Shown piece after piece: positions 24,661 through 33,752 of a stretch of 42,634 bases of DNA (its first letter is position 1; the number at the start of each line of letters is the position of its first letter). The position numbers and the translations under genes were made by a program. The stretch is from Candidatus Saccharimonadota bacterium. Its GTDB lineage: Bacteria; Patescibacteriota; Saccharimonadia; Saccharimonadales; JAGQMS01. The stretch spans positions 1 through 42,634 of the forward strand of contig JAGQMS010000006.1 in assembly GCA_020428535.1 (NCBI GenBank), written 5' to 3'. The notes beneath the pieces were generated by a model that saw only the letters and a list, made by a program, of their open reading frames with translations, searched no databases and was not told where the DNA came from.

Positions 24661-25081
24661 TTACGTCTTCTTTTTGATGTTTTAACATTTGGTATTCTAC
24701 GTATCTGTTAAAATCATGGGCGCTATTTTTATTTAGCCACCAAAATCTATACCTGACTGGACCAGAAAATAATGATACAGAAGCAAAGAACATACCGATT
24801 TGGAGTTCAACTGAGTTGACAGACCCATATGGGATATCGTCAATTTTTAACCTTCCAAAAGGTGTTATATCAATGAAAACTACCCGAATATTCGTCGCTA
24901 CCATCATACCGTAGCCACCATCGTAATAGCCTAAGATAAAAGCCTCAATAATCTCATTCTCGTATAAAATCTTCGAAAGTTCAGCAACTTCGGGTCTTTT
25001 CAGTTGTGATGGCGTAGCACCGAGCTTCACTAATTGAAGTTTTACATCCCTAGCCTCAACGCGGTCTACACGATGTCTCAT
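24653..25081 (-). CDS. Bacterial PH-like domain protein (YokE type)
   Basis: A 142-residue soluble protein. After a 35-residue helical head comes a small beta-barrel-like domain beginning LYENEIIEAFILGYYDGGYGMMVATNIRVVFID, the pattern of bacterial PH-like YokE/bPH domains. These domains are often linked to stress responses or membrane surfaces, but no activity can be assigned. A weak -10-like TAGACT lies 6 bases before the ATG. Its end lies within the bidirectional terminator shared with hsp20. Confidence 0.7.
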   Translation of the reverse strand: MRHRVDRVEARDVKLQLVKLGATPSQLKRPEVAELSKILYENEIIEAFILGYYDGGYGMMVATNIRVVFIDITPFGRLKIDDIPYGSVNSVELQIGMFFASVSLFSGPVRYRFWWLNKNSAHDFNRYVEYQMLKHQKEDVKL

Positions 25082-25166
25082 ACCTACAGTCTACATCTAT
25101 CCCACACACACCTCAACCCTACGAAAAATCTATAGATGCATAAGAGTTCTCATATACTATTTATGA

Positions 25167-25172
25167 TATAAT
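25167..25172 (+). promoter_or_regulatory. -10 element before murB
   Basis: TATAAT at 25167-25172 predicts a start near 25179 and a leader of about 30 nt. A TTGACA at 25184-25189 downstream could belong to a second promoter, but its best -10 is wrongly spaced. Confidence 0.4.
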
Positions 25173-25209
25173 TCTGTAAAATATTGACACTATATGTTAA
25201 TATACTAAT

Positions 25210-26199
25210 GTGATTATCCAAACAAACATTGATTTACACAAGTACTCAACTTTTGGCCTGAGAGCAAAAGCAAAATATATAGCTACCATCACAAAAGAAA
25301 GTGAATTCAGTGAGTTATCAGACTTCATTGCGGACGTGGATGCACCAATACTGAGCTTGGGTGGAGGATCCAACGTCCTATTCTGTGCAGACTATCCTGG
25401 AGTCATAGTAAAAAATGATCTTAAGGGAATTACCAGACAGTCTAATGGCCTTATTCGATGTGGCGCAGGTACAAAATTAGACGATATTGTCTCCTTCTCC
25501 ATCACAAATCAGTTGTACGGATTGGAGCCTTTAAGTTTCATTCCCGGAACTATTGGTGGAGCTATAGCTTTAAACGCTGGTGCCTACGGTACTACCATTT
25601 CCCAATGGCTAGATACTTTAAGGGTATACGACGTAGAATCAAGAGAATTCATAACACTAAGCCGTAAAGACCTAACATATTGGCATAGATCAAGCATTCT
25701 CAGAAAACAGCGAGGCTCAAAGTGGATAATAGTCGATGTATTGCTGGGCCTTGCTGAATTACCTGTCACATCCAACCACCCGAAAGTACCGAGTGATCTT
25801 CATGGACAAAGCCTTCGCGAGGAAATTAAGATTTTGAGAAGTCATTTACCTGATCCTGCTCAAATACAAAATGCGGGATCTTTTTTTCTAAACCCTATCG
25901 TCACAGATCAAAGAGCAAATAAAATCTTAAAAGATCACCCCGGTTGCGCAATGCGCAAATACGACAGCAAACACTTTCAATTAGCCAGCGGATGGTTGAT
26001 CGAAAAAGCAGGGCTAAAAGGCAAAGTAATAGATGATTTCTTAATTTCTAATAGCCACGCCAATATAGTTATAAATCAGAACCCCAGAGCTACCGGTCAA
26101 GACGTCAAGCGTTTTGTAGAAAAAGTTAATACCTATATTTCAGAAATGTTCGGAATTTATATTGAGCCAGAACCACTACTTATCGGGGCTATTTTGTGA
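25210..26199 (+). CDS. murB: UDP-N-acetylenolpyruvoylglucosamine reductase
   Basis: FAD enzyme that reduces UDP-GlcNAc-enolpyruvate to UDP-MurNAc. It begins HKYSTFGLRAKAKYIA and has the FAD loop LSLGGGSNVLF (about residues 53-63), PLSFIPGTIGGAIALNAGAYG, and the proton-donor Ser in NAGSFFLNP (near residue 224). The closing IEPEPLLIG supplies the catalytic Glu. Start is GTG 25210; no better in-frame ATG lies before the conserved region. Length (329) is normal. It stands apart from the dcw cluster, and its last 24 bp overlap a convergent membrane-protein gene. Confidence 0.95.
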   Translation: MIIQTNIDLHKYSTFGLRAKAKYIATITKESEFSELSDFIADVDAPILSLGGGSNVLFCADYPGVIVKNDLKGITRQSNGLIRCGAGTKLDDIVSFSITNQLYGLEPLSFIPGTIGGAIALNAGAYGTTISQWLDTLRVYDVESREFITLSRKDLTYWHRSSILRKQRGSKWIIVDVLLGLAELPVTSNHPKVPSDLHGQSLREEIKILRSHLPDPAQIQNAGSFFLNPIVTDQRANKILKDHPGCAMRKYDSKHFQLASGWLIEKAGLKGKVIDDFLISNSHANIVINQNPRATGQDVKRFVEKVNTYISEMFGIYIEPEPLLIGAIL

Positions 26200-27201
26200 T
26201 TTCTTTTTCTTTATCAATTCAAAAATTTTGCTACCCACTGCTATAAGGACAGCGATACCGGCTACCGAAAATAAAATAATTCTTAAATCTTTAAAAATTA
26301 CATTTGCCATAGCTAAGATCAAATCTTTGTCTTGTGGAGCATTTTTCATATTCTTGAATAAATTACCCGCACTCAATAATGTTGCCATTAACCCCGTAAA
26401 CACTGCCGTTAGTACAGCCATCCTGCGCAATGTTTTCATATGATGAACTGATAGCAAAACGGTTATGACTGCACTTAGAAAAGCGCATGCTAGTAAAGCT
26501 ATTCGTGCGATTTTAAAATAATTGTAGAACTTCCGTGCTTGATCAAAATTTGAACTCTCAACCTTAACGACCCCGACATCTGAAGGAATGTCAATCTTGT
26601 CAGTGATAAAATCGAATTTTGTTCCTTTGAGTAGATCAAACGTACCTACTAGAATATCGTGAAAGTCCAGCTCGAAATCTCCATCTGTGGAGTTTACTTG
26701 TTCTAATAATTTTTGATGCAAATCTCTATTTGTATCTGCCCAAAGAACTGAAAATTTGTCACTAGCCAGTACGCTTCGCAGTTGATCATGAATCAAGACA
26801 TGAAGATCTTGCTTCAACTGCTCGTCACTTTTACCATCAATTTTGTCTTGAGGGACAAGCTGACCCATAATATCTCTGATACTCGGCGAATCTTCGCCAT
26901 CTTGAATATTAGTGGTCTGATCCGTAACAGTATCTGCAAGTTTAGAAGCGACAAATTCTTGAACGGGTTCTTGTTTTGCTAGCGAACTGACAGTTGACAC
27001 ATAAGTGTTTGTGTTTGTAAGGGTATCCCCCAACCAAACAACTAAAATACTTAATAAAATCAGGTTAAGAGCAATGAACCCACTTAAGCCTGCAAAGAAT
27101 GTTCTGAAATAATGATGAACTTTTTTTGGTTGAGCCTGCGTTTCTGCGTTAGTTTTAGATGTTTGTGTATCTTTTGCTGTAGATTCTTGATTATTAGCCA
27201 T
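26176..27201 (-). CDS. Membrane protein of an actinobacterial-type family
   Basis: A 341-residue membrane protein. A polar, Lys/Gln/Thr-rich cytoplasmic head is followed by a helix at about residues 33-58, an outer domain of about 165 residues, and three more helices in the last third. The first helix ends VVWLGDTLTNTNTYVSTVSSLAKQEPVQEFVA, which resembles a widespread actinobacterial integral membrane protein family of unknown function. The likeness is from memory, not from a search. The start lies 6 bases after TTTAAT, so it may be leaderless. The gene converges on murB with a 24-bp overlap. Confidence 0.65.
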   Translation of the reverse strand: MANNQESTAKDTQTSKTNAETQAQPKKVHHYFRTFFAGLSGFIALNLILLSILVVWLGDTLTNTNTYVSTVSSLAKQEPVQEFVASKLADTVTDQTTNIQDGEDSPSIRDIMGQLVPQDKIDGKSDEQLKQDLHVLIHDQLRSVLASDKFSVLWADTNRDLHQKLLEQVNSTDGDFELDFHDILVGTFDLLKGTKFDFITDKIDIPSDVGVVKVESSNFDQARKFYNYFKIARIALLACAFLSAVITVLLSVHHMKTLRRMAVLTAVFTGLMATLLSAGNLFKNMKNAPQDKDLILAMANVIFKDLRIILFSVAGIAVLIAVGSKIFELIKKKKSQNSPDK

Positions 27202-27238
27202 AAGCTTATTAAATCAAATAATACTTCATTTATAAAAT

Positions 27239-28021
27239 TTACAAGCCTGCTCTTATACCAAGAACTCCGATTGCGGTCGCTAAATCAGGCACAATTAGGT
27301 CAGGTACTGTTGCGCATTTTAGTATTTCTTCTTCGCTATATCTCGTAGTCAAGCCCACCACCCACATATCTGCATTTCTTGCCGCTTCAAAACCTTTTGG
27401 ATCATCTTCAAATACCAAGACTGGCCGTTCGTCTCCAGGCACTCTTCTCATCGATTCAGCAGCCATTAGCATCCCTTCTGGCGATGGCTTCCCTAAGCTT
27501 ACATCTTCTTGGCCAATAATTCTTTTGTCAGTAAAGTATCTATCTAATTTAGATAAAGTCAGAAACAATAAAATTTCATCACGGTGAGCTCCCGAAGCAA
27601 TAGCTTGCCTATCAGCATATCCTCTTGAGGCGAGTAGCCTAATTATCTCTCTGGCACCCTTGATAGGCTTGACATATTCTTCCATAACACCTAGATGAAG
27701 TTCTTTTTTCTGTGCTTTTATATACTCGTAAAGTTCATCAAACTCTGATTCTGTAATATTTGGGCAAATTTCTTCAAATAGGCTTCTTAGACCACCCCGT
27801 AAATTATGCTCGGATGCGCGCCTAAATGCAGCACGCTCCTGCTCCACTGTGACATATTCGAGTGCTTCAATACCAAACAGAAGCGCTGCGCTTCTAAAGG
27901 CTGCAAACTTTGATACAGCATGAAGCGGGGTCCCATTTGGCCCACCTGAATTGTCGAGTAAAGTATCATCAAGATCAAATACAAACCCTCGAAACTGCTT
28001 ATATGATTCGATCGTGTGCAT
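27239..28021 (-). CDS. HAD-superfamily phosphatase
   Basis: A 260-residue haloacid dehalogenase-type hydrolase of the beta-phosphoglucomutase/phosphatase subgroup. Motif I is FDLDDTLLD with Asp16 as nucleophile and Asp18 as acid/base. A helical cap follows (about residues 35-110). Motif II is AIASGAH, motif III is the Lys in LGKPSPEG, and motif IV is FEDDPKGFEAA. Substrate is not readable: sugar phosphates or nucleotides are typical. It lies alone between a membrane protein and the YHYH gene, all on the minus strand. Confidence 0.9.
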   Translation of the reverse strand: MHTIESYKQFRGFVFDLDDTLLDNSGGPNGTPLHAVSKFAAFRSAALLFGIEALEYVTVEQERAAFRRASEHNLRGGLRSLFEEICPNITESEFDELYEYIKAQKKELHLGVMEEYVKPIKGAREIIRLLASRGYADRQAIASGAHRDEILLFLTLSKLDRYFTDKRIIGQEDVSLGKPSPEGMLMAAESMRRVPGDERPVLVFEDDPKGFEAARNADMWVVGLTTRYSEEEILKCATVPDLIVPDLATAIGVLGIRAGL

Positions 28022-28077
28022 AACACCCAGATTAACAGCTTAAATTTTTTGATGCTAGTTATGCTTCAATATTTTTG

Positions 28078-29037
28078 CTAATTTCTTGCACCCCTGAAAC
28101 AGCCGATAGAATAAGGATACTCAGTGGTCATAACATAGTGATACATGTTCACAATTTCGCCATCCCAGCTTATCTCGCTCGTTCTACCATGACATTCATC
28201 TAAGTCATTATTTGTTAATAGCTCACCGCCACTATTCTTTTCTATAAAGATTCCAAACCCATCCAGTGCATATCCTATTAATGTGCTATTGCTTTCTCCC
28301 TGATCCAGACAGGTACTTAGATTGTGATAGTGATATGCTCCTTGCATTTGTGGATGACCATCGCAATTATCTTGAATCTCATGCGCGGCCGCATCACGGC
28401 CCTGGTCATCAAGCGCGTTATAAAGCTCAACTCCGTTTGTCATGTAACCAATTGCACCCATTGGCACGCAAGTTGGGTTGTTCGAAAATGTTGGGTCTTT
28501 AGGTAAACTAACCACTACATTTTGAGATTTTATCGTGTTTGGGTTAGTGTCATATTGATAAGCAGGGTCAGTGCGTAAAATCGGGAATATCCCAGTGCCG
28601 TGATTATTTGGAAAATCATTGGTAGTTATATTTCTTTGACTCCCACTAATTGAAATTGAAATTTTTGCATCTGACCATTTAACATTACCTTCCACGTGAG
28701 GTTTGTTAACACTATCCCATGTTTCAGCACCTAACCAATCTCCACTTTTTGACGCTCCCCCACCATTAAATCTATTCTGACAACTCATTACGAAACCAAT
28801 TTTTGCGGTATTTGATGTTTTTCCGTCACCAAGTGGTATTTTTGTTGGGTCTATAGAAGATGTTGGTTGCGTAGTAGTTTCAGTAGTAATATTTTCACTT
28901 TGACTTTGAACATCACTTTTTGAAACTTGATTTCTGACTTTTATGAAATATATGCTTACCACTCCAGCTAATAGTAAGAATATTAATAAAACTAAGATAT
29001 AGGTGTTGCCGTTTTGATTATTTTTAGCCCACTTCAT
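28078..29037 (-). CDS. Membrane-anchored YHYH-domain protein
   Basis: A 319-residue secreted or anchored protein. A short basic head and one hydrophobic helix (about 13-33) act as signal anchor, followed by a Ser/Thr/Gln-rich linker to about residue 72. The rest is a YHYH domain (PF14240-type), recognised by GAYHYHNLSTCLD and by paired Cys residues that could form disulfides outside the cell. The function of this domain is unknown. It is separated from the SGNH gene by 48 bp. Confidence 0.82.
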   Translation of the reverse strand: MKWAKNNQNGNTYILVLLIFLLLAGVVSIYFIKVRNQVSKSDVQSQSENITTETTTQPTSSIDPTKIPLGDGKTSNTAKIGFVMSCQNRFNGGGASKSGDWLGAETWDSVNKPHVEGNVKWSDAKISISISGSQRNITTNDFPNNHGTGIFPILRTDPAYQYDTNPNTIKSQNVVVSLPKDPTFSNNPTCVPMGAIGYMTNGVELYNALDDQGRDAAAHEIQDNCDGHPQMQGAYHYHNLSTCLDQGESNSTLIGYALDGFGIFIEKNSGGELLTNNDLDECHGRTSEISWDGEIVNMYHYVMTTEYPYSIGCFRGARN

Positions 29038-29085
29038 TTATTCAATAATACCATTAACTAAAATTCACTGGTTACGTGATGTTGG

Positions 29086-29724
29086 TTATAACCAGTTGGA
29101 AATTGATTCGTACACTAAATTTGCTAAATATTCATGTCCTTCATCGTTTTCATGTAGGCCGTCACTGCTTAGATACCTTGTTATATCTTCACCTTTGTTT
29201 TGGCCATATACATCAATGAAATCCAAACCATGTTCCACGCACACTTCTGCGGTAATCTTCTCATAAACTTCGATATCGTCATTAAATGTTTCTGAATCTG
29301 GGTCCCGGGCATACGGGTGGGTTTTTGACTCATCAACACCAAGATTTCCCAAGAAAACGATATTACTAGAATATTCTTCCGCCTGATTAATCAGTTCATG
29401 CAAATTCGCTTTATATTCATGCTCTGACACCCAATAATCTCCAGTTTTCGTGTCTTTGATGCAATCATTTGTTCCAATACAGAAAATGAATATTGGATCT
29501 CCGTCAGAACCTTCCAGTAGTCGGTTGTCAGTATCGGTCTTAAAACGCGACAATAATTGACGAGTCGTATCTGAAGATATACCGCAGTTATAAACCATAT
29601 TGCAAGGATTTGGGACTATGGCTCTATCGTGTTCTTCAACTTTCTGCCGAAGCCTAGCCACCCATCCTCCTTGGCTATCCCAAGCACCCCAAGTTATTGA
29701 ATCCCCAAAACAGAATATCTTCAT
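29086..29724 (-). CDS. SGNH/GDSL-family hydrolase
   Basis: A 212-residue esterase-like enzyme. Block I is FGDSITWG with Ser9 as nucleophile, block III is GTND (84-87), and block V is SSDGLHENDEGH with Asp188 and His191, completing the triad. No signal peptide is visible, so it should act in the cytoplasm. Substrates of the family include lipid and sugar esters. Its ATG overlaps the TAA of the preceding gene by one base (TAATG), so the two are translationally coupled. Confidence 0.92.
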   Translation of the reverse strand: MKIFCFGDSITWGAWDSQGGWVARLRQKVEEHDRAIVPNPCNMVYNCGISSDTTRQLLSRFKTDTDNRLLEGSDGDPIFIFCIGTNDCIKDTKTGDYWVSEHEYKANLHELINQAEEYSSNIVFLGNLGVDESKTHPYARDPDSETFNDDIEVYEKITAEVCVEHGLDFIDVYGQNKGEDITRYLSSDGLHENDEGHEYLANLVYESISNWL

Positions 29725-30065
29725 TATTCACCCGTAAAGCCTATTCGTTTTCTATCAGCAGGTTTTGCAAGTAAACGTAAGTAGTTGAGAACTGCGTCAA
29801 TCTTACCGATTAGTATATCTCGCTCGACATATTTTTCACTGGTATAGACTGTCTCGTCCTCATCAGGATAGTATGCGGCCGTCAACCTCTTTACATGGCT
29901 ATGAGGCACCTTGAGCTTTTCTAGGTCACAATAATCTGAGCCAAGTTCCATTATCTCTTCCAATACGTCGTGGAATTCATCCACATAATACTCTGAAACA
30001 TCATTTTTAGGTATGTTCTCCTTTAGTGCCGAAAGCCTAGCATAACATAATATAAAATTGGCCAT
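29724..30065 (-). CDS. Small acidic helical protein, unknown
   Basis: A 113-residue soluble, acidic protein rich in helix-forming residues. I do not recognise the family. It contains a central DCDLEKLKVPHSHVKRL stretch and a Tyr/Glu-rich segment (YYPDEDETVYTSEKYVERD). It sits 2 bp after glyS and overlaps the SGNH hydrolase gene by one base, so the three genes form one operon. Confidence 0.7.
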   Translation of the reverse strand: MANFILCYARLSALKENIPKNDVSEYYVDEFHDVLEEIMELGSDYCDLEKLKVPHSHVKRLTAAYYPDEDETVYTSEKYVERDILIGKIDAVLNYLRLLAKPADRKRIGFTGE

Positions 30066-30067
30066 AA

Positions 30068-31426
30068 TTATATTTCATTTATTTTAATTCGGATTTGCTC
30101 AGCGGTGTCACGGTCGCGAACTGTAACTGTGTTGTCTTCGAGAGTTTGATAATCAATTGTAATGGTTTTGGGTACCCCTATCTCATCCGCGCGACGATAA
30201 CGCTTGCCGACATTCGAGTTATCATCCCAAATTACTGCACCGTATTTTTTCTTGAGCGCGCCAAACACTTCTCGTGCCTTCTCGACAAGCTCTGGTTTGT
30301 TTTTGACCAAAGGGCAAACCATGTACTTAACTGGAGCAAGGTGTTCAGGAAGAGCCAAATACATTCGTTTCTCTCCCCCGACTTCGTCCTCGCGCCATGA
30401 ATTAGAGAGTACCGCCAATACCATCCGATCAACCCCAAACGTTGGTTCAATTACGTGCGGAATAAACGGCTGCGTTCCGGGGGTTTTTGGTTGATAGCGC
30501 AATTTTACACCACTATGTTTTTCATGATTGCTAAGGTCAAAATCTGTACGATATGCGAGGCCACCAATTTCTTTTGTACCAAAAGGATATTCAAACTCAA
30601 AGTCTACGGTGCGCTTGCTATAGTGCGCACGATCTTCTTCCGGCACTTCAAGCTGATGAATTTTTTCTTTTGGCAAGCCAAGAAGTTCAAACCAGTGCAT
30701 CATGCCAGAAACCCAATCTTCGAACATTTTCTCCCAAGAAGACTCTTCAATGAAGTACTCAAGCTCTGCAATCTCAAACTCGCGAACCCTAAAAATAAAA
30801 TCACGCGGCGAGATCTCGTTCCTAAAATTGCGACCGATTTGGGCGATACCAAACGGGAGATCAGGGTAAAAACTGTCCATGATATTTTTGAAGTTCACAA
30901 ACATACCCTGTGCAGTCTCTCCTCGCATATAAACAACCGACTTTTCATCTTCCACAGAACCAGTAGAGGTTTTGAAAAGTAAGTTAAATTTGGCGGCGTT
31001 CCCTAAGTCATGACCTTCTGGAGATTTAATACCCTTTTCTTTCACCACTTCTACCATCTGTTCTAGGCTCATTCCATTAACATCAACCCCTGCATCTTCG
31101 AGAATATGATCCAAGCGATATCTCTGTTTAGTCTCAACGTCTTCGATTAACGGGTCATTAAAGGTATCGACATGCCCGCTCGCAACCCAGACATTTGGAT
31201 TCATCAAGATAGTTGTGTCGATTCCGTACATGTCTTCTCGGTCTTCAACAAAAACCTTCCACCACAAATTCAAAATATTTCGCTTTAGCTGAACGCCTAA
31301 TGGGCCGTAGTCGTAAGTTCCACGTAAACCACCATATATTTCACTACCCTGGTAGATAAAACCACGTCGCTTACAAAGTGAAACGATTTCTTCCATGGAA
31401 ACATCCTGATTTTCTGCGCTACTCAT
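30068..31426 (-). CDS. glyS: Glycyl-tRNA synthetase, alpha2 type
   Basis: Charges tRNA-Gly with glycine. This is the single-chain class II form (GlyQS-like, 452 residues), not the alpha2beta2 form of most proteobacteria. Landmarks are FIYQGSEIYGGLRGTYDYGPLG at the start, motif 2 around FRNEISPRDFIFRVREFEIAELEYF, and motif 3 EPTFGVDRMVLAVL. The C-terminal anticodon-binding domain has GVPKTITIDYQTLEDNTVTVRDRD. A TATACT on its coding strand ends 7 bases before the ATG, so it is probably leaderless. It heads an operon with two small downstream genes. Confidence 0.97.
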   Translation of the reverse strand: MSSAENQDVSMEEIVSLCKRRGFIYQGSEIYGGLRGTYDYGPLGVQLKRNILNLWWKVFVEDREDMYGIDTTILMNPNVWVASGHVDTFNDPLIEDVETKQRYRLDHILEDAGVDVNGMSLEQMVEVVKEKGIKSPEGHDLGNAAKFNLLFKTSTGSVEDEKSVVYMRGETAQGMFVNFKNIMDSFYPDLPFGIAQIGRNFRNEISPRDFIFRVREFEIAELEYFIEESSWEKMFEDWVSGMMHWFELLGLPKEKIHQLEVPEEDRAHYSKRTVDFEFEYPFGTKEIGGLAYRTDFDLSNHEKHSGVKLRYQPKTPGTQPFIPHVIEPTFGVDRMVLAVLSNSWREDEVGGEKRMYLALPEHLAPVKYMVCPLVKNKPELVEKAREVFGALKKKYGAVIWDDNSNVGKRYRRADEIGVPKTITIDYQTLEDNTVTVRDRDTAEQIRIKINEI

Positions 31427-31433
31427 TCGCTCA

Positions 31434-31439
31434 AGTATA
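31434..31439 (-). promoter_or_regulatory. Leaderless-type -10 of glyS
   Basis: TATACT on the coding strand, 7 bases (31427-31433) before the ATG at 31426. The -35 region (TGTACG at 17 bases) is weak. Confidence 0.5.
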
Positions 31440-31494
31440 GCTTTTTTTTGATTTATCGTACAGTCAAGTAGCTGTATACTTTTGCCATAGTATT

Positions 31495-31884
31495 ATGAAA
31501 AAATATTTAGCTTATCTGGTTATAGTTACTTCTGCCCTGGCCATAGTGTTTGGATTATTGGTAACCATTGGTGCGGTACCATCAAAATATGTCTGGGGCG
31601 GAAGGGTTTCGGACGCGGGTCAGTTAGTTATTTTAGAATTATTTACTTTAGTAATAAATCTGCTAATTATATGGTTCGTAGGTATGAAAGCCAACTTATT
31701 TGATCAGAAGATTAGCCCTAAGCTTCTGTCTCGCATACTCTGGATAATTGCGATTTTGATGTTTTTGAACACTATCGGAAATATAGCCGCCAAAACAATA
31801 TTTGAAAAATTCATGGCGATACCAACACTACTCACAGCTATTAGCATTGTCTACATCATAAAAAAATCTACTAATCGGGCTTAA
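31495..31884 (+). CDS. Four-helix membrane protein, unknown
   Basis: A 129-residue integral membrane protein with about four hydrophobic helices (near residues 4-27, 45-62, 78-96 and 106-122), short polar loops and a basic C-terminus. No motif points to a function. It diverges from glyS over 68 bp; TATACT lies 14 bases before its ATG. Its last 4 bp overlap the convergent zincin gene. Confidence 0.7.
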   Translation: MKKYLAYLVIVTSALAIVFGLLVTIGAVPSKYVWGGRVSDAGQLVILELFTLVINLLIIWFVGMKANLFDQKISPKLLSRILWIIAILMFLNTIGNIAAKTIFEKFMAIPTLLTAISIVYIIKKSTNRA

Positions 31885-33017
31885 TAATCCTCTTTTTGAT
31901 AATCGACTCCGAGAATAAACATATCTCTGAATTGTATTACGGGATAATACTCTTCGTAAGTCGGTACGGTAGTCTTTGGGTATAGAATTCTGTCGCCTCT
32001 TAGTATGCACCATTTTAGGATGGGCCTTTGTAGCATGGAAGAAAGTGGCATACCAACCTCATCAAATGATTGCACCAACGAGTCGACCAAGTACCCTACA
32101 TCAAAATATTTGTGCTTTTCGGGTCTATAGACCCATCTTGGGTCGTCATCACATAGCAGCATATTTGCGAATAGCCATGCAACCTCTTCGTCTAGATCAA
32201 AGTGTTTACCATCTCTAAATTTTGAGCCCTTTCTTAATTGAGCTACATTCGGCCACTTTCTTTTTAACGTAAAAGAATTTGGTACACCCGAATACCACGA
32301 ATACTCATCAAACACTTTATCATCACTCAAAATATGCCCAATTTCATGCGCCAATACTTCCTCAAATCTTCCGATTTGAGAACTGGCGAGTAGTAGATTT
32401 GATAGCCATATGGTGCATTGTTGCCTATATGCATAACCATCAGCATCAGAGGCTAAACCTTTCGGTTTGCTGATGACAATATGCTTTAAGTTATTAAATA
32501 AGTTTGACCCTACAAAAGAATAAGCTCTTGAGACAACCCTAAAGATACAATCTAATTGTTCTTGAGAAATTTGTTGATTAGAATAGTTATGTATCACTAG
32601 CGGATCCCCGTCTACATCGATAATCACTTGTTCGGTCGCGGCAGATCTTTCGGTACAGGGGAAGACATCTCTGCACTCACCCGATATCCACCACGACTCT
32701 TCGGCAACTACTTCGGAAACAACCTTAGCCACTTCATCCCGAATAGCCACTCCAGCACTTCCGCATTCATACTCACACCATTTATTAAGTACTGGACGAA
32801 ATATTTCTCGTATTCTCACTTGCGTTAGCCCCTCTGAATAAGAACGATGCACAGCATGATTTTCCCTAATGTTAGCCGATAATTCTAGTATCTGACTAGT
32901 ATGCGTAAGTCTTTCTGCACTTAAGCAGGAGCCACTGGTTTTTGGTCGAAGTGGCCCACATTGCTCTGCACGTAATTCAAAGTCATCAAGTCGGTATCTA
33001 AGGGCCTCGCAATTCAT
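31881..33017 (-). CDS. Zinc metallopeptidase-like protein (HEIGH)
   Basis: A protein of about 378 residues with a zincin site: EVLAHEIGHILSDD near residue 224, followed about 60 residues later by DLDEEVAWLFANMLL, whose Glu could be the third zinc ligand as in ImmA/IrrE-type gluzincins. The N-terminal 200 residues contain several Cys and no clear domain. No signal peptide is seen. I prefer ATG 33017 over a TTG at 33026, as a TACAAT lies 10 bases upstream of that ATG. Substrate unknown; ImmA-like proteins often cleave repressors, but there is no HTH domain here. Confidence 0.72.
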   Translation of the reverse strand: MNCEALRYRLDDFELRAEQCGPLRPKTSGSCLSAERLTHTSQILELSANIRENHAVHRSYSEGLTQVRIREIFRPVLNKWCEYECGSAGVAIRDEVAKVVSEVVAEESWWISGECRDVFPCTERSAATEQVIIDVDGDPLVIHNYSNQQISQEQLDCIFRVVSRAYSFVGSNLFNNLKHIVISKPKGLASDADGYAYRQQCTIWLSNLLLASSQIGRFEEVLAHEIGHILSDDKVFDEYSWYSGVPNSFTLKRKWPNVAQLRKGSKFRDGKHFDLDEEVAWLFANMLLCDDDPRWVYRPEKHKYFDVGYLVDSLVQSFDEVGMPLSSMLQRPILKWCILRGDRILYPKTTVPTYEEYYPVIQFRDMFILGVDYQKEDY

Positions 33018-33057
33018 AGGTACCAATATTGTACTACCAGTCTAAACTTTTCAAGCT

Positions 33058-33720
33058 TTAGCGAGTTTCGACGACTTCTGTGCGGGGTGGGTTGCGAAGA
33101 ATCCTTACTTTTGCGTACTCAAAATCAATAGCAAGTGCATCGGTAATTTGTTTTGCCACCCAAGTTGGGTCATTGAAAGTCGCAATATCATGTTTTGTAG
33201 CTTGCCAGAAGCGAGTTTTCATTCCGCCGGGGATTACTACCATCACTTTTTTTACTCTCGGATCTAGGCTGAGCGAATTAGCAAACTGAGCAAAGCCAGC
33301 TTTGCCTGCAGAATAGATAATCTCACGTTCTCGTGGTACTTCCTGCACGGTAGAAGTGATTGCGATGTACTCCTTCAAAGTCCCCTGATTCTGGAGTAAT
33401 TCCCTTGTGAACCAAATAGGAGCATTCAAGCTAACATCTAGCATCTTTGAGATACTTTGTGGCTCTAGCTCTGTAATGTTGCCTTCTTGATAAAAGCCTG
33501 CGCAATAGATAAGTCTGCTGATTTCAGGTAGTGCTGATACGAATGTATCAATCACTGATCTAAGTTGCTCTCCAAGATCTAAATCTAGCCGTTGAAACTG
33601 CAATCCCCTTTCCTCAGGGTTCTTTCTGCCAGTGATAATAACTTCATCACCTTGATCACGAAGAATCTTCGCTAACTCAAGACCAAGCCCGGACGTTCCT
33701 CCAATAATCAAACTTCTCAT
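33058..33720 (-). CDS. Short-chain dehydrogenase/reductase
   Basis: A 220-residue NAD(P)-dependent oxidoreductase of the classical SDR fold. The cofactor loop is GGTSGLG (residues 8-14), followed by an acidic/basic discriminator region, YCAG, and the catalytic Tyr-Lys pair in YSAGKAG, with ITSTVQ supplying the Ser. The substrate is unknown. TAATAT on its coding strand (complement of 33727-33732) ends 6 bases before the ATG, with TAGACT 17 bases further, another leaderless-type promoter. Confidence 0.92.
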   Translation of the reverse strand: MRSLIIGGTSGLGLELAKILRDQGDEVIITGRKNPEERGLQFQRLDLDLGEQLRSVIDTFVSALPEISRLIYCAGFYQEGNITELEPQSISKMLDVSLNAPIWFTRELLQNQGTLKEYIAITSTVQEVPREREIIYSAGKAGFAQFANSLSLDPRVKKVMVVIPGGMKTRFWQATKHDIATFNDPTWVAKQITDALAIDFEYAKVRILRNPPRTEVVETR

Positions 33721-33752
33721 GTTTTTATATTACAGAGTCTTTATATATCAGT

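Noticed and set aside
29083-29094. A 12-bp palindrome TGGTTATAACCA at the SGNH hydrolase stop codon
   Set aside because: No partner copy or T tract; a palindrome of this length can occur by chance.
30455-30982. A 175-codon plus-strand frame inside glyS
   Set aside because: Antisense to a highly conserved synthetase; no promoter or ribosome site.
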